From Lysinibacillus sp. FSL W8-0992 (GTDB taxonomy: Bacteria; Bacillota; Bacilli; Bacillales_A; Planococcaceae), in NCBI RefSeq assembly GCF_038008685.1, contig NZ_JBBOZQ010000001.1, positions 2,418,001 to 2,482,000 of the forward strand: 64,000 bases of DNA. The letters run 5' to 3'. Shown in pieces: positions 56,823 through 64,000 of the stretch; the first letter of the stretch is position 1, and each line of letters begins with the position of its first letter. The position numbers and the translations under genes were made by a program. Below the pieces are notes generated by a model, which was given only the letters and a program-made list of their open reading frames with translations, was not told the DNA's origin and did not search any database.

Positions 56823-56931
56823 TTTACTTGTTTAATAGGCGGATGGCTAGTCCACCGCTATATAGTTGATTAAGTATGAATAGGGTACTTTATATCAGTT
56901 AATGAACAACTAGATTGGAGCTGAAGTTAAA

Positions 56932-57831
56932 TTGAAGAAGAAACTTGGATTTATTGGACTTGGCATTATGGGGGCGCCAATAGTACGCAACCTTTTGAAA
57001 AAGGGTAACGAGGTTACTGTATTCGACCTGAATACACTAGCGGTTGAGATGCTTGCAAAAGAAGGTGCAAAGATAGCTACCTCTGGAAAGGGGGTAGCAT
57101 TAACGAGTGATGTCGTAATTACAATGTTGCCGAAAGGGAGACATGTCCAGCAAGCTATTTTTGGTGAACATGGGGTTATGGAAGGTGCTCGTGAGGGTAT
57201 GGTCATCATCGACATGAGCTCTGTCACACCAGTTGAATCAAAAGAAATGTACGAGCTTTCTGCAAAACAAGGGGTACATTTTCTTGATGCACCAGTCAGT
57301 GGTGGTGAGCCGAAAGCAATTGATGGTTCACTGACAATCATGGTTGGTGGAAAAGAAGAAGTGTTTGAAAGTGTAAAAGACATTCTTGGCGATATGGGCA
57401 ATAACATTGTACTTGTCGGTGACTCAGGCAGCGGATCTACTGCAAAGCTTGCAAATCAAATTATCGTAAACTTAAATATTGCGGCAATATCTGAAGCACT
57501 TGTGTTTGCGACAAAAGCAGGTATTAATGTGGAGAAAATGTATCAGGCAATTCGCGGTGGTCTTGCAGGAAGTACCGTAATGGATGCAAAAATCCCAATG
57601 ATTCTTGACCGGAATTTTAAAGCAGGTGGCCGTGTCGACATTAATCTTAAAGATATAAATAATGTGATGCATACTGCTCACGAGCTAGCTGTTCCACTTC
57701 CGTTATCAGCTCAGCTCTTAGAAATTTTCTATTCTTTAAAAGCTAATGGAATGGAAACCCTAGATCACGCAAGCATTGTCCAACACTATGAGAAATTAGC
57801 AAATGTTGAAGTTTCAAGAGAGGTGCGATAA
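56932..57831 (+). CDS. NAD(P)-dependent beta-hydroxyacid dehydrogenase
   Basis: A 299-residue enzyme of the 3-hydroxyisobutyrate dehydrogenase / L-threonate dehydrogenase family. Dinucleotide motif GFIGLGIMGAPIVRNLLKKG, substrate motif DAPVSGGEPKAIDGSLTIMV and the catalytic-lysine helix GSGSTAKLANQIIVNLN are present. Next to a four-carbon acid-sugar kinase, oxidation of L-threonate at C2 (LtnD-like) is the likely reaction. It starts with TTG after TTGGAGCTGAAG. Its stop abuts the kinase start codon. Confidence 0.92.
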   Translation: MKKKLGFIGLGIMGAPIVRNLLKKGNEVTVFDLNTLAVEMLAKEGAKIATSGKGVALTSDVVITMLPKGRHVQQAIFGEHGVMEGAREGMVIIDMSSVTPVESKEMYELSAKQGVHFLDAPVSGGEPKAIDGSLTIMVGGKEEVFESVKDILGDMGNNIVLVGDSGSGSTAKLANQIIVNLNIAAISEALVFATKAGINVEKMYQAIRGGLAGSTVMDAKIPMILDRNFKAGGRVDINLKDINNVMHTAHELAVPLPLSAQLLEIFYSLKANGMETLDHASIVQHYEKLANVEVSREVR

Positions 57832-59262
57832 ATGGTAGCGAGAAAAGCATCGGAACAATTATCAGGCCTAATTGAACCAAGTTGCGAGCAAATTCAGATG
57901 AAATTGGAGGATGCGCGAAAAGGGTTTAACCATAAAATCGTGATTCTTGATGATGACCCAACAGGTGTACAAACCGTTCACGGTGTTTCTGTTTATACGG
58001 ATTGGACTGAAGAAAGCATTAAGCAAGGATTCCGTGAGCAAAATCAAATTTTTTTTCTGCTAACAAATTCTCGCAGTTTTACCGCTGAGGAAACAGCGGT
58101 TGTTCATCAGGATATAGCTCGCCGAGTGCATGAGGTTTCCTTACAAGAAGGAATTCCTTATCTACTGGTTAGCCGCGGGGATTCTACATTGCGTGGTCAT
58201 TACCCGCTAGAAACCGAAACAATGAAAAACACAATTGAAGAAATTTCTAATACTAAGTTTGACGGGGAAATACTTATTCCATTTTTTAAAGAAGGTGGCC
58301 GTTTAACAATCGACAATATCCATTATGTTCAGTATGGAGAAGAACTTGTTCCAGCTAGTGAAACAGAGTTTGCTAAAGACCGTACTTTCGGCTTTAGTTC
58401 TTCACATCTAGGCGAATGGATTGAAGAAAAAACAAAGGGTGTTTATCCAAAAGAAGATACTATTTATATCAGCATTGAAGATTTACGTTCACAAAATATT
58501 GAAGCAATCAAAGCGCAATTAATGGAAGCTGAAAACTTCAAGAAAGTCGTTGTGAATGCAGCCGTTTACAGCGATGTTGAAGTGTTTGTAATTGCCTTGC
58601 TCCAAGTTATGAAAGCGGGAAAAACGTTTATTTTCCGAAGTGCCGCTTCCTTAACGAAAGTACTTGGAGGCATTTCTGATAAGCCATTTTTATCAAGAGT
58701 AGAGCTTATTACGGAAGAGACTTCAAATGGAGGACTTATCGTAGTTGGCTCGCACGTTCAAAAGACAACAGATCAATTGTGTGCCCTTCTTGATAGTGGT
58801 CTAGTAACAGGAGTAGAGTTTAATGTTCATCTTGTGCACGATGATGAGAAATTCCAACAGGAAATCAATCGTGTCCGTATTACTTGCGAAGAGCTGATTA
58901 CTTCTGGAAAATCCGTAGTTTATTACACTCGTCGGGAGAGATTGGACTTAGGAGTGAATCAAGGCGAAAGTGAACTTCAACTATCTGTTAAAATATCACA
59001 AGCAGTGACAAGCATTGTCACTGACTTAAAGGTACGACCGAAGTACATAGTTGCAAAAGGTGGAATTACTTCATCCAGTGTTGGAACAGTGGGACTATCA
59101 GTCAAGCGCGCTGAAGTAGTAGGTCAAATTAAACCGGGTGTTCCAGTGTGGAAAACAGGAGAAGAAAGTAAGTTCCCTCGTTCTTCTTTCATTATCTTCC
59201 CTGGCAATGTCGGCACAACCAACACACTCAAAGAAATTATTGAAGTATTAGAGGGGAAATAA
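57832..59262 (+). CDS. Four-carbon acid sugar kinase family protein (DUF1537)
   Basis: A 476-residue kinase of the OtnK/DtnK/DUF1537 family. KIVILDDDPTGVQTVHGVSV, FLLTNSRSFT and VSRGDSTLRGHYPLE make up the N-terminal substrate domain. VAKGGITSSSVGTVGL and a late FPGNVGTTNTLKEII form the nucleotide-binding end. Relatives phosphorylate 3-oxo-tetronate, D-threonate or D-erythronate. It is coupled to the dehydrogenase gene by adjacent start and stop codons. The isomerase and aldolase/decarboxylase that usually complete the pathway are not in the window. Confidence 0.93.
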   Translation: MVARKASEQLSGLIEPSCEQIQMKLEDARKGFNHKIVILDDDPTGVQTVHGVSVYTDWTEESIKQGFREQNQIFFLLTNSRSFTAEETAVVHQDIARRVHEVSLQEGIPYLLVSRGDSTLRGHYPLETETMKNTIEEISNTKFDGEILIPFFKEGGRLTIDNIHYVQYGEELVPASETEFAKDRTFGFSSSHLGEWIEEKTKGVYPKEDTIYISIEDLRSQNIEAIKAQLMEAENFKKVVVNAAVYSDVEVFVIALLQVMKAGKTFIFRSAASLTKVLGGISDKPFLSRVELITEETSNGGLIVVGSHVQKTTDQLCALLDSGLVTGVEFNVHLVHDDEKFQQEINRVRITCEELITSGKSVVYYTRRERLDLGVNQGESELQLSVKISQAVTSIVTDLKVRPKYIVAKGGITSSSVGTVGLSVKRAEVVGQIKPGVPVWKTGEESKFPRSSFIIFPGNVGTTNTLKEIIEVLEGK

Positions 59263-59324
59263 GTGAATACGATGAAGGATTTTTAGTATCGTGGACGAAG
59301 TTGCATGTTGGAAACTGCAAGTCG

Positions 59325-59430
59325 ATAATAGAGCGGCTGCGTTGAGCATATTTCCGATGTTCGAACGCTCGAGTTTTGAATACGTAGCATTAGAAATTGA
59401 AGTCTATTAAATGCTTTTAGGTATGTAAAA
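59325..59430 (-). pseudogene. Broken copy of the 5' part of the tubby-like gene
   Basis: On the minus strand YLKAFNRL and, after a deletion and frame change, KLERSNIGNMLNAAALLS match YPKAFDRL and KVERSNIGKVLNAASLVTS of the tubby-like protein encoded at 53728-54264. The start codon is lost and the 3' two-thirds are absent. Conservative codon changes show it diverged from the intact copy before or while decaying. Confidence 0.8.
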
Positions 59431-59474
59431 AACCTCCAATCTACTTACTAATCGAGTAGATTGGAGGTTTCATT
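59428..59474. terminator. Bidirectional terminator between the kinase and dctP
   Basis: AAACCTCCAATCTACT and AGTAGATTGGAGGTTT form a 16-base perfect stem around TACTAATCG, with A and T runs on either side. It is the cleaner twin of the hairpin before the tubby-like gene and now ends dctP. Confidence 0.92.
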
Positions 59475-59478
59475 ATTA

Positions 59479-60741
59479 TTAGTTAGAAATGATTTTACCG
59501 GATAATGCACGTTTTTCTTGCTCTGTATCGAATTCATTTTCCATCTTAGATACAACTACTGTCGCTACACCGTTACCAATTAAGTTAGTAACAGCGCGTG
59601 CCTCAGACATAAATCGATCGACACCAATTAACAGTGCAATCCCTTCTACAGGAATCATAGGGAATGCAGCGAGTGTTGCAGCAAGCGTAATAAAGCCTGA
59701 GCCTGTTACACCAGCAGCTCCTTTAGACGTTAACATTAAAATAGCAAGTAAAGTAAGCTGATGCCAAATATCTAAATCAACCCCATAAGCTTGTGCGATA
59801 AAGAGAGCAGCCATTGATAGATAAATGGAAGTGCCGTCCAGGTTAAAGGAATAACCTGTTGGAATTACAAGACCTACAACTTGTTTCGAACAGCCGTAAT
59901 TTTCTAATTTGCGCATCATCGAAGGAAGTGCAGATTCAGAAGATGATGTACCGATAACGATAAAAATTTCATCTTTAATATATTTAATGAATTTAAAAAT
60001 ACTAAAGCCAAAGAAGCGTGTAATTAAACCAATAACGACAACGATAAATATGAACATTGTAATATAGACAGATAACATTAAGAAACCTAAGTTCCCAAGT
60101 GATTTTATACCGAAGTTCCCGATTGTGTAACTCATAGCACCAAAAGCACCAATTGGGGAAATTTTCATCACCATATTAACAATTTTAAAGAAAATATCTG
60201 CTACTTGCTCGAAAAATTTGATAACAGGTTTAGCCGGTTCTCCAATAGCCGCTGCTGCTAACCCGAATAATACAGCTGAAAATAAAACAGGTAATAACTC
60301 ACCATTCGCAAGTGCACCGACAACATTATCTGGGATAATTTGCATTATAAATGCCCCAAAACCATGCTCAGCAGCAGCAGCTTGCTCAGTATATTGTGAA
60401 ACATCCGCAGCGTTTGCTGCATCTGTATTAAATCCTTTACCAGGTTGAATGATATTTACAACAAGTAAGCCAATCGCAAGTGCGAAAGTCGAGACAATTT
60501 CAAAATAAATTAATGCCTTACCACCAATTTTACCGACCTTTTTTACATCACCCATGCTACCAATCCCGATAACAACAGTTAAGAAAATAATAGGTGCAAT
60601 TAACATTTTAATTAATTTAATAAAAATATCAGCTAATATTTTTAAGCTAGCACCGAACTCTGGGAATGCAGCACCAACAATAATACCAAGTATAATGGCA
60701 ATCAGCACTTGTACCGTTAAGTTTTTAAAATTTATCCGCAT
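59479..60741 (-). CDS. dctP: C4-dicarboxylate/proton (DctA-type) symporter
   Basis: A 420-residue DAACS family carrier. LIKMLIAPIIFLTVVIGIGS, PTGYSFNLDGTSIYLSMAAL and the C-terminal RFMSEARAVTNLIGNGVATV are signature motifs of DctA/DctP/GltP proteins. The DctA-like SEARA motif and the neighbouring dctB-dctS-dctR genes point to succinate, fumarate and malate uptake. AGGGGGAAG precedes the ATG. A consensus cre site 30 bases upstream indicates CcpA control. dctP is the B. subtilis name (YdbH). Confidence 0.9.
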   Translation of the reverse strand: MRINFKNLTVQVLIAIILGIIVGAAFPEFGASLKILADIFIKLIKMLIAPIIFLTVVIGIGSMGDVKKVGKIGGKALIYFEIVSTFALAIGLLVVNIIQPGKGFNTDAANAADVSQYTEQAAAAEHGFGAFIMQIIPDNVVGALANGELLPVLFSAVLFGLAAAAIGEPAKPVIKFFEQVADIFFKIVNMVMKISPIGAFGAMSYTIGNFGIKSLGNLGFLMLSVYITMFIFIVVVIGLITRFFGFSIFKFIKYIKDEIFIVIGTSSSESALPSMMRKLENYGCSKQVVGLVIPTGYSFNLDGTSIYLSMAALFIAQAYGVDLDIWHQLTLLAILMLTSKGAAGVTGSGFITLAATLAAFPMIPVEGIALLIGVDRFMSEARAVTNLIGNGVATVVVSKMENEFDTEQEKRALSGKIISN

Positions 60742-60770
60742 AATACTTCCCCCTAAAAAAATGTGAACTT

Positions 60771-60784
60771 TGTGAACGCTTTCA
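60771..60784. promoter_or_regulatory. cre site (CcpA binding) upstream of dctP
   Basis: TGTGAACGCTTTCA fits the consensus TGWNANCGNTNWCA at every position. It lies 30 bases upstream of the dctP start, suggesting repression in the presence of glucose. A perfect palindrome CGGAAATTTTCCG further upstream (about 60800-60812) may be a second operator, perhaps for DctR. Confidence 0.85.
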
Positions 60785-60947
60785 TGTGGTTATCATAGCG
60801 GAAATTTTCCGACAATAGGATTTATGGCCGTAAAGTTTCTATTGTTCATTTTGTTCATTTTTCATTTGATTAGATAGAAAGCTAGTAATACCAATGGTTT
60901 GAGGCTGTTTTATAGTAGAATGCGATTTCTCTAAACTATTATAATAC

Positions 60948-60980
60948 AAAAGAAAAAATCCCCACATAAAGTGAGGATGT
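60948..60980 (-). terminator. Terminator after dctB
   Basis: On the minus strand ATCCTCAC, TTTAT, GTGGGGAT (one G-U pair) then TTTTTTCTTTTG. Confidence 0.85.
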
Positions 60981-61000
60981 ATTTTTAATGACCAAAAGTT

Positions 61001-62047
61001 CTAAGGAGAAACAATCTTTTGGATTTCAGGTAATACATTATGCTGTTTTACATTGGCACGATAGAAATCATAGACAGGGGCAAGTTTTTCTTGAAAGCGT
61101 TGACGCTCCTCATCGCTCATCGTATAAATTTCAAAATCGGCTTCTTGTTGTAGTTTTCGTAAATCATTGTCGTTCATTAACACAGCCTGCTTAAATTGCC
61201 ATTCAGTTGTTTCTTTCATGGCATCTATTAGCTGCTTTTGGACTTTTGATGGTAACTTTTCCCAAAAATTTTCATTCATCAAAACTGAATAGCCTAAAAT
61301 CCCATGGTTTGTTAACGTCATATTTTTTTGTACTTTGTAAAAGCCCTTCGAAAAAATATTAGAGGCCGTATTTTCTTGTGCATCGATAGCATGTGTTTCT
61401 AAGTCAGTAAAAACTTCGCTAAAGGAAATCGGGACAGGCGTAGCCCCGACTAAGCTAAATTGCTTTTCAAGCGTTTTACTTGGCATTGTGCGTATACGTA
61501 AACCTTGTAAATCTTCAAACGTATGAATTGGATGCTCCGCTGTTAACTGTTTAAAGCCATTGTGCCAAAAGCCGAGACCCCGTACATTAAAAGGCTTTAA
61601 CTCATCCAATAATTGTTCACCGATTGGTCCTGTTAGTACCTCATGAACTTCATCATCTGTATGAAAAAGATACGGCAGGTCAAGCACTTGCCAATCTGGT
61701 ACATAGGAAGTCATTTTAGAAAAAGTAGGAATGATGATTTCGACTTTTCCATCTTGTAAAGCTTTGAATTCATTTTCATCGTTAAATAACGAGGCATTTG
61801 GATAAACATGGACTTTTACCTTGCCGTTTGTTTTTTCCTCTACAAGTTCAGCAAATTTCGTTGCAGCTTGACCTTTTGGCGTATTTTCAGCTACAACATG
61901 ACTTAAATGTATCGTAATTTGTGTATCAAGGCCCTTTTGTTCATCATCATAGGGGAGCGTTTTCGAAAATAATATTCCTTGCTGTATACTAAATACAATG
62001 GTTAAGATCAAAACGGTTGCAATCGTCCCAATAATAAATTTTTTCAT
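61001..62047 (-). CDS. dctB: C4-dicarboxylate-binding protein DctB (DctP/TRAP family)
   Basis: A 348-residue extracytoplasmic solute-binding protein. An uncleaved anchor or signal (IIGTIATVLILTIVFSIQQG) is followed by SHVVAENTPKGQAATKFAEL, LQGLRIRTMPSKTLEKQF and the DctP signature GATPVPISFSEVFTDLETHA. No TRAP permease is encoded nearby. As in B. subtilis it probably works as a sensor accessory for the DctS kinase, encoded divergently next to it. ATG 62047 opens the gene. Confidence 0.92.
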   Translation of the reverse strand: MKKFIIGTIATVLILTIVFSIQQGILFSKTLPYDDEQKGLDTQITIHLSHVVAENTPKGQAATKFAELVEEKTNGKVKVHVYPNASLFNDENEFKALQDGKVEIIIPTFSKMTSYVPDWQVLDLPYLFHTDDEVHEVLTGPIGEQLLDELKPFNVRGLGFWHNGFKQLTAEHPIHTFEDLQGLRIRTMPSKTLEKQFSLVGATPVPISFSEVFTDLETHAIDAQENTASNIFSKGFYKVQKNMTLTNHGILGYSVLMNENFWEKLPSKVQKQLIDAMKETTEWQFKQAVLMNDNDLRKLQQEADFEIYTMSDEERQRFQEKLAPVYDFYRANVKQHNVLPEIQKIVSP

Positions 62048-62138
62048 ATTCTACACCCAATTGATTCGTATTTTCACATGTTTTTGTTATTCTAACATAA
62101 GGAGTAAGCTAAAATATAGTAAGAGGGAGGCAATGATC

Positions 62139-63740
62139 TTGAAATTTCAAAAGTTATCGATGAAGGGCAAAATCATGTCTCTTACTTTTTTTATACTTTT
62201 GTTGTCTTTTAGTATAGGTGGAACGTTTTTGCTTGGGTTTGTCATGAATGAACAAAAAGAAAAGCTGGCAGAACAGGCATTACTAGTTGCAAAAACTGTC
62301 TCGCAGTTACCAGAAATGAAAACGGCTATTGCCAATCGTGATTTCACAGAAGCGACTAAACATATTAATCCTGTTGTTGAAGAAATACGTGATATAAATG
62401 GGGCGCAGTATATAGTTGTACTCGATATGCAGCGACGAAAGTATTCCCATCCAAATACGGAGGAAATCGGCACCATCTCACAGTCAGGGGATTTAAACGC
62501 TGCATTTTCTGAACATTATTATACATCCATTGCACATGGTGAACGTGGAGATATGGTACGCGCCTTCGTACCAATTATGACTGACAATGGACGTCAAATT
62601 GGCGTTGTAATCGTAGGTTATAGTGTATTAACCGTTAGCGAGCTTCTATTATCTATCCAAAAAGAGCTAATGATTACAGTAGCTTTATCACTATTATTTA
62701 GTGCATGGGGTGCAAACACATTAGGTCGTCATATGAAAAAGCAAATGTTTGGATTGGAGCCACATGAAATTGCTAAAATGTATGTGGAACGCACTGAAAC
62801 TTTTAACGCTATGCATGAAGGGATTATCGCAATAGATACTGAATTGACGATTACAATTTTTAATGAAAAAGCATGTGATATTTTAGGTGTAGCAGAACGG
62901 CCATCTTCGTTAATTGGCAAGAAAATTTTCGAGGTGTTACCAGATACCCGTTTACCAGAAATATTAGCGTTAGATCGTCCTATCTATAATCGTGAACTTT
63001 ATATAAATGATCATAGCATTATGAGTAATCGTATCCCTATACAGGTCAATGGTGAAACGGTTGGTGCTGTAGCGATGTTTAAGGATCGCACAGAGGTGAA
63101 GAAATTAGCCGAGGAATTAACCGGTGTGAAGGCGTTTGTCCAGGCATTACGTGTACAAACGCATGAACATAAAAATAAATTGCATACGATCGCTGGTCTT
63201 TTACAGCTTGGACATCATGATCAAGCACTATCCTATTTAACACAAGTTAAGGAAGAACATGATGAAATCACTAATTTTTTAAATGAGCGCATTAAAAATG
63301 AAAATATTTCGGGGTTATTACTTAGTAAAATTGCGCATGCGAAAGAGCATGGGATTACATTAGAAATAGACCGAGCTAGTCGTCTCACAACATTCCCAAA
63401 AAATTTAGATCATCATGATTTTGTCATCTTATTTGGGAATTTAATCGAAAATGCATTTGATGCATTAAAAGATAGTCCAGTTGAAGAAAAGACTGTTCAT
63501 ATTTCTGTAGATGAAGATGATGATGTACTTGCTATTTTAGTAACAGATAACGGAGTCGGCATGACGGAAGCGGTAAAGGCACAAATTTTTGATAATGGCT
63601 ATTCAACAAAAGAAAAAAAGGGTCGAGGTATCGGCCTGTATTTAATAAAAGAAATCGTACAAAAGGGTCAAGGTGAAATTGAGGTAATGAGTGAACCTAG
63701 TAAAGGGACAAGCTTTTTATTAACATTTTATCATCCTTAG
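62139..63740 (+). CDS. dctS: Sensor histidine kinase DctS
   Basis: A 533-residue kinase of the CitA/DcuS family. Two membrane helices (about 13-35 and 165-185) enclose an extracytoplasmic PAS-like sensor (NPVVEEIRDINGAQYIVVLD). A cytoplasmic PAS domain (EGIIAIDTELTITIFNEKA) is followed by the phosphorylated His342 in THEHKNKLHTIAGLL and an ATPase domain (NLIENAFDALKDS, TDNGVGM, GRGIGLYLIKEIV). TTG 62139 is 8 bases after GAGGGAGG; ATG 62133 is too close. It senses dicarboxylates, probably with DctB, and phosphorylates DctR. Confidence 0.93.
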   Translation: MKFQKLSMKGKIMSLTFFILLLSFSIGGTFLLGFVMNEQKEKLAEQALLVAKTVSQLPEMKTAIANRDFTEATKHINPVVEEIRDINGAQYIVVLDMQRRKYSHPNTEEIGTISQSGDLNAAFSEHYYTSIAHGERGDMVRAFVPIMTDNGRQIGVVIVGYSVLTVSELLLSIQKELMITVALSLLFSAWGANTLGRHMKKQMFGLEPHEIAKMYVERTETFNAMHEGIIAIDTELTITIFNEKACDILGVAERPSSLIGKKIFEVLPDTRLPEILALDRPIYNRELYINDHSIMSNRIPIQVNGETVGAVAMFKDRTEVKKLAEELTGVKAFVQALRVQTHEHKNKLHTIAGLLQLGHHDQALSYLTQVKEEHDEITNFLNERIKNENISGLLLSKIAHAKEHGITLEIDRASRLTTFPKNLDHHDFVILFGNLIENAFDALKDSPVEEKTVHISVDEDDDVLAILVTDNGVGMTEAVKAQIFDNGYSTKEKKGRGIGLYLIKEIVQKGQGEIEVMSEPSKGTSFLLTFYHP

Positions 63741-63866
63741 TGTTCGGATTTTTCACTCTATAATGGACATAGTACAAAAACATCCACTTCGTATCTCATT
63801 AGAAACAAGTATGTTTAATTCACATTTTAGAGGAGAGTTGTAATCGATTGTATGGAGGGCTAGACA

Positions 63867-64000
63867 GTGACGCAAATAAACGTGTTATTAATAGAGGATG
63901 ATCCAATGGTGCGGGAGGTAAACCGTCAATTTATTGAAAAAGTTGCAGGATTTAATGTAATAGGGCAAGCATCGAACGGCGTAGAGGGAATAGACAAAAT
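63867..64000 (+). CDS. dctR: Response regulator DctR, N-terminal part (partial)
   Basis: The first 44 residues of a CheY-type receiver: INVLLIEDDPMVREVNRQFI and AGFNVIGQASNGVEGID, with acidic-pocket Glu/Asp residues visible. The phosphorylated Asp and the DNA-binding domain lie beyond the window edge. It starts with GTG, 7 bases after GGAGGG. Partner of DctS by position. Confidence 0.9.
   Translation, partial: MTQINVLLIEDDPMVREVNRQFIEKVAGFNVIGQASNGVEGIDK

Noticed and set aside
61998..62138. N-terminal extension of DctS
   Set aside because: It overlaps the dctB start and the divergent promoter region; GAGGGAGG before TTG 62139 fits the start and the length of the family.

Overview
The window looks like a chromosomal segment of a low-GC, endospore-forming Firmicute close to Lysinibacillus (Bacillaceae/Planococcaceae). 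The basis is the gene order of the dnaK, era and sigA regions, sporulation genes (cotJABC, yqfC, yqfD), an SLH-domain surface protein, and the one-chain glycyl-tRNA synthetase behind a T-box. The genus is inferred from gene content; no database search was possible. No rRNA, tRNA, CRISPR array, prophage or intact insertion sequence was seen.

Layout. (1) 1-6.6 kb: a histidine-utilisation block, the end of hutI through hutH, with two M20 metallopeptidases and two membrane transporters between them. (2) 6.7-8.6 kb: rpoN (sigma-54) on the minus strand and a small lipoprotein. (3) 8.9-18.1 kb: hemW, then a perfect CIRCE operator and hrcA-grpE-dnaK-dnaJ-prmA-rsmE-mtaB. (4) 18.3-20.9 kb: deoC, cotJABC and rpsU. 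(5) 21.2-32.5 kb: nfeD-floA, yqfC-yqfD-phoH, two copies of a ~130-bp palindromic repeat, then pgpH-ybeY-dgkA-cdd-era-recO. (6) 32.5-38.7 kb: a secreted SLH protein, an HD-GYP protein with an unusual C-terminal half, an 84-bp tandem repeat, and glyS with its T-box. (7) 38.7-47.3 kb: ccpN-ppsR-dnaG-sigA, a membrane protein, cccA, trmK and the Nif3-like yqfO. (8) 47.3-51 kb: a lactococcin-972-type bacteriocin locus. (9) 51-54.3 kb: small accessory genes (DUF2164, FMN reductase, PhzF, YwbE, tubby-like) scattered with GTGCCAGGCAC repeats. (10) 54.4-59.3 kb: an acid-sugar catabolic cassette (RpiR regulator, GntP permease, beta-hydroxyacid dehydrogenase, four-carbon acid-sugar kinase). (11) 59.4-64 kb: the C4-dicarboxylate system dctP, dctB, dctS and the start of dctR.

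The core blocks follow the Bacillus subtilis order closely (hemW to mtaB; nfeD to recO; ccpN to yqfO). The accessory parts break that order. The best candidate for an undescribed system is the bacteriocin locus at 47.5-50.8 kb. It has a short ORF with a strong ribosome-binding site, a secreted precursor whose C-terminal ~67 residues resemble lactococcin 972 but carry two cysteines, a hairpin, a 670-residue membrane protein and an ABC ATPase. Both this locus and the acid-sugar cassette lie between an intact small gene on one side and a decayed, same-orientation copy of that gene on the other. This suggests how accessory cassettes were accommodated in this chromosome.

Other regulatory elements read directly from the sequence are a GGC-specific-looking T-box, a cre site before dctP, three 15-bp palindromes before rpiR, and two genes (yqfC and the tubby-like gene) whose Shine-Dalgarno sequence lies inside the 3' arm of a terminator-like hairpin.
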